From positions 23,994,603 through 24,058,602 of the forward strand of contig CM067067.1 in the NCBI GenBank assembly GCA_033980235.1: a stretch of DNA of 64,000 nt, in the 5' to 3' direction. The position numbers and the translations under genes are program-made. Shown one piece after another: positions 56,914 through 59,900 of the stretch (its first letter is position 1; each line of letters starts with the position of its first letter). This stretch comes from Diadema setosum (taxonomy: Eukaryota; Echinodermata; Echinoidea; Diadematoida; Diadematidae). Under the pieces are notes generated by a model that was not told the origin of the DNA, made no database searches, and saw nothing but the letters and a program-made list of their open reading frames with translations.

Positions 56914-59900
56914 TGATAATAATAATAATAACAATAAAAGCAATGATAATAATAATAATAACAATAATAATAATAGTAAGGTATTATTTACCCCGGGTAG
57001 CGTATTCAGTGTTGTCACTGCTCTATACCAGAGGTCCCTGCTATTATTATTACCCTATATAGCATTGCTATAGGTACCCATTTATACACCTGGGTCGAGA
57101 GGGACACAGTGGGTAAAAACATCTTGTCCATCTTTTACACTGTAGTTGAGCTGAACATAATGAAGATTTTACGATGTCAAATATATCGGAGCTTTCTTGT
57201 ACGGTATCTTCTTTCCTGTATTTGTGAAAGAGTCTCACTTTCTCACTTTGCTTATAGACTTTAGGAGCAATTTTGCAACCCATTGTTGCCCGAGCACTTT
57301 CTTATGATTTAAACGGGATTGTTTTCAACGAGGCATGGCGATATCGAATTGGCTTGTTAAAGTATTTATAAAAGGTTTGAAAGATAAGTTTGCGTCTTTT
57401 TTTTTTGACAATCAAATAATCAACCTTAACCTCAGTCCATTAACGTTAAACTCTTACATGACACAAAACTGAAATTGTGCGATAAATTATTCGTCACAAT
57501 TAAAAAAATTTTAAAATTTTCATCTCAACTCCTTATGTTAAAATAAGATACTAAACATGATTAAGGTGAGAGTGAGATAGTGAAGTAATATCTTTTTCAA
57601 ACAGTAACGTGTAAAAGAAATGTTATCTTGGACATCAAAAACAAGTTTTAGTTCATTGGTTTCTGAAGTCAAATAGGAATTTCAGTCAGGGTTGTCATCA
57701 TTTTCATCAATTGGGATACAGAACTATTAGCTTTATGAGATTGGACGAACAGTGACGGGGCGATCGTTAACGACCCGTTAACGATCGCCCCATCACTGTA
57801 CAGGCATGCTAACCTGGAAACATTAAACTGCGCATTACTTGAATATGAGACCACTCTGAAGCAAATAATTTTCACACAACAATAGATATATAATGTACGC
57901 TTAAATGAATCCCACAAGGATTGGAACAATCATCCCCCAGCATTCCCACTGATTCCCACTGATCAGTTACTAGCCATCCCCTTTAACGAATGAGGAAGGG
58001 TTCTTGAAAATACGAAAATCGGCAAGTTTTTCATTCCATTAACCATGTTAACGGTTGGTGAGTAGATTTGGAGGGGGTGTCACCTAAAGCAAAGGATTTA
58101 ATCAAAATGAATTGCGGTCAAAAGTACAGTCAAACATCGTGTTCACTGGTTAAAGTGGCAACAGGGTTTACATGGTAAAAGCACTTCCGCAGTGTGATCA
58201 TACACTGGCACATTTTCACACTGAAATAGTAATGGCGGGTCGTTTTGTTTTTCATCTGGTAAGGAAGGGTACGACAGATGATGAACATCAAGGGGGCACA
58301 TTCGAGCGGATACATGCAGGGAATCACGAAGTGACACGGGGCAACAGATTGCGACACCTCGGTCCACTATACTAAGCGCTCTGTCAAAATATACCGTTGT
58401 TTTCCCTATACATGGCCTGATATTACCATCAGTCTTTTGAAGATGAAAGAACAATACACAGAGGCGCCACACGAGACAATGCTATAAATTACGTCGAGAG
58501 TATGCGCACCATGTCTTACGTCAGGCGTATGGGCACACCCCTCTGAAGTTCGTTTGAGAGTCGCGTTGATGAATTTGTTACTTTAGTTTGCTGTTTGCCG
58601 TCTTTCCAGCTCTTTTAACAGCTAGAAATGTCTCCACATAGAGATGAATTGGAAACAAAAGTATATTTTGACGAGGCCTTGAATGCCTACCTGCCGCAAA
58701 CGGTGTGCTTCTAAGGGCCCACCAACTCATGAATGTTTGACGTAGCCAATAGTTTTTCATTACATCTGGAGCCAAAAGGCGAGCGGGAGAGAGAGAGAAA
58801 ACACAAGAGGAGGTAGTCATGTTGAGATTCTTGAGAAACGAGAAACACCGAGTTTGCGTTCACTGCGGCGCTGCCTATGGTGTTTGAGCTCTCATCAGTG
58901 AGAGTGTACAGAAATTCGACTGCGTAGCTTACATATTCCTATGTTTGGGCGTTCGAGTTTGCTCCTTGTCACTGTTAGTGTCAATATACAAAAGTAGTTT
59001 ACAATCTGACAGAAGAGTAAATGCATTGACCATTTTTGCGAGCTTTGAGCGCCGATTGGTGCAGAAAATCCCAGAACGTGTTACACACTGTCCAATGTCC
59101 CTGGCACAGAAATGGTTAACAAGCATGGAATTTCCCCAGCTGAAGTGAAATTCTGCACATCCTACACTTTGCACTTGTACAATTATAATTATGTATACTC
59201 TATACATTTATGATATACTTTTTGTTTAGATCAGTCTACTCCGACGAGGTGTCGCAATTCATTGCCTTGTTGTCTTTTACATAAGTTTAACATTTGACAC
59301 AGGGCTATTTGTTTTGTTTTGTTTTTTTCATCGAAGAGATGCAATCTATTCTGTCGTATTAAAGCGAGATCTCTCAGCCAGGGACCCACTTCACAACTCA
59401 TTGACGCAAATTTCATACGACTGGTACCCCGCTGAAATCACTTGTCTGTCAAGTTAATTTGGTTCCGTGTTTTGGGAGAGGGGTTGGTTGTTTGATTTGT
59501 GTGTGAGTGTGTGCGTGTGTGTGTATGCTTGCCGTATTTTTTCCTCTCCCTCCTCTCTCATTCTCCAAAGCATTGACCTATGTACTGCCTACTTGAAGTA
59601 AAAAGGGTCCCATTTTTCTTGAGTAATCACACATGTTAAAGCATGCTACTTTATTTCAATTGCTACTTTTAAATGGGGGCCTTACATGTAACAGTCATAG
59701 CTGACTGAGATTCGTAAAAGGACACTGAAAGCATTGGAGAAGAGAGAATTTCGAGGGGAAATGATCAGTCTATCATTTCAATTTAAATTTTAATTTCAAT
59801 TCATTTCATACTTCTCGTATATCAATATTACATCAAAAATAACAGCACAAGTTCTTTTACCTTGTCAACAATTACAAAAAAAAATACATACATAATAATA

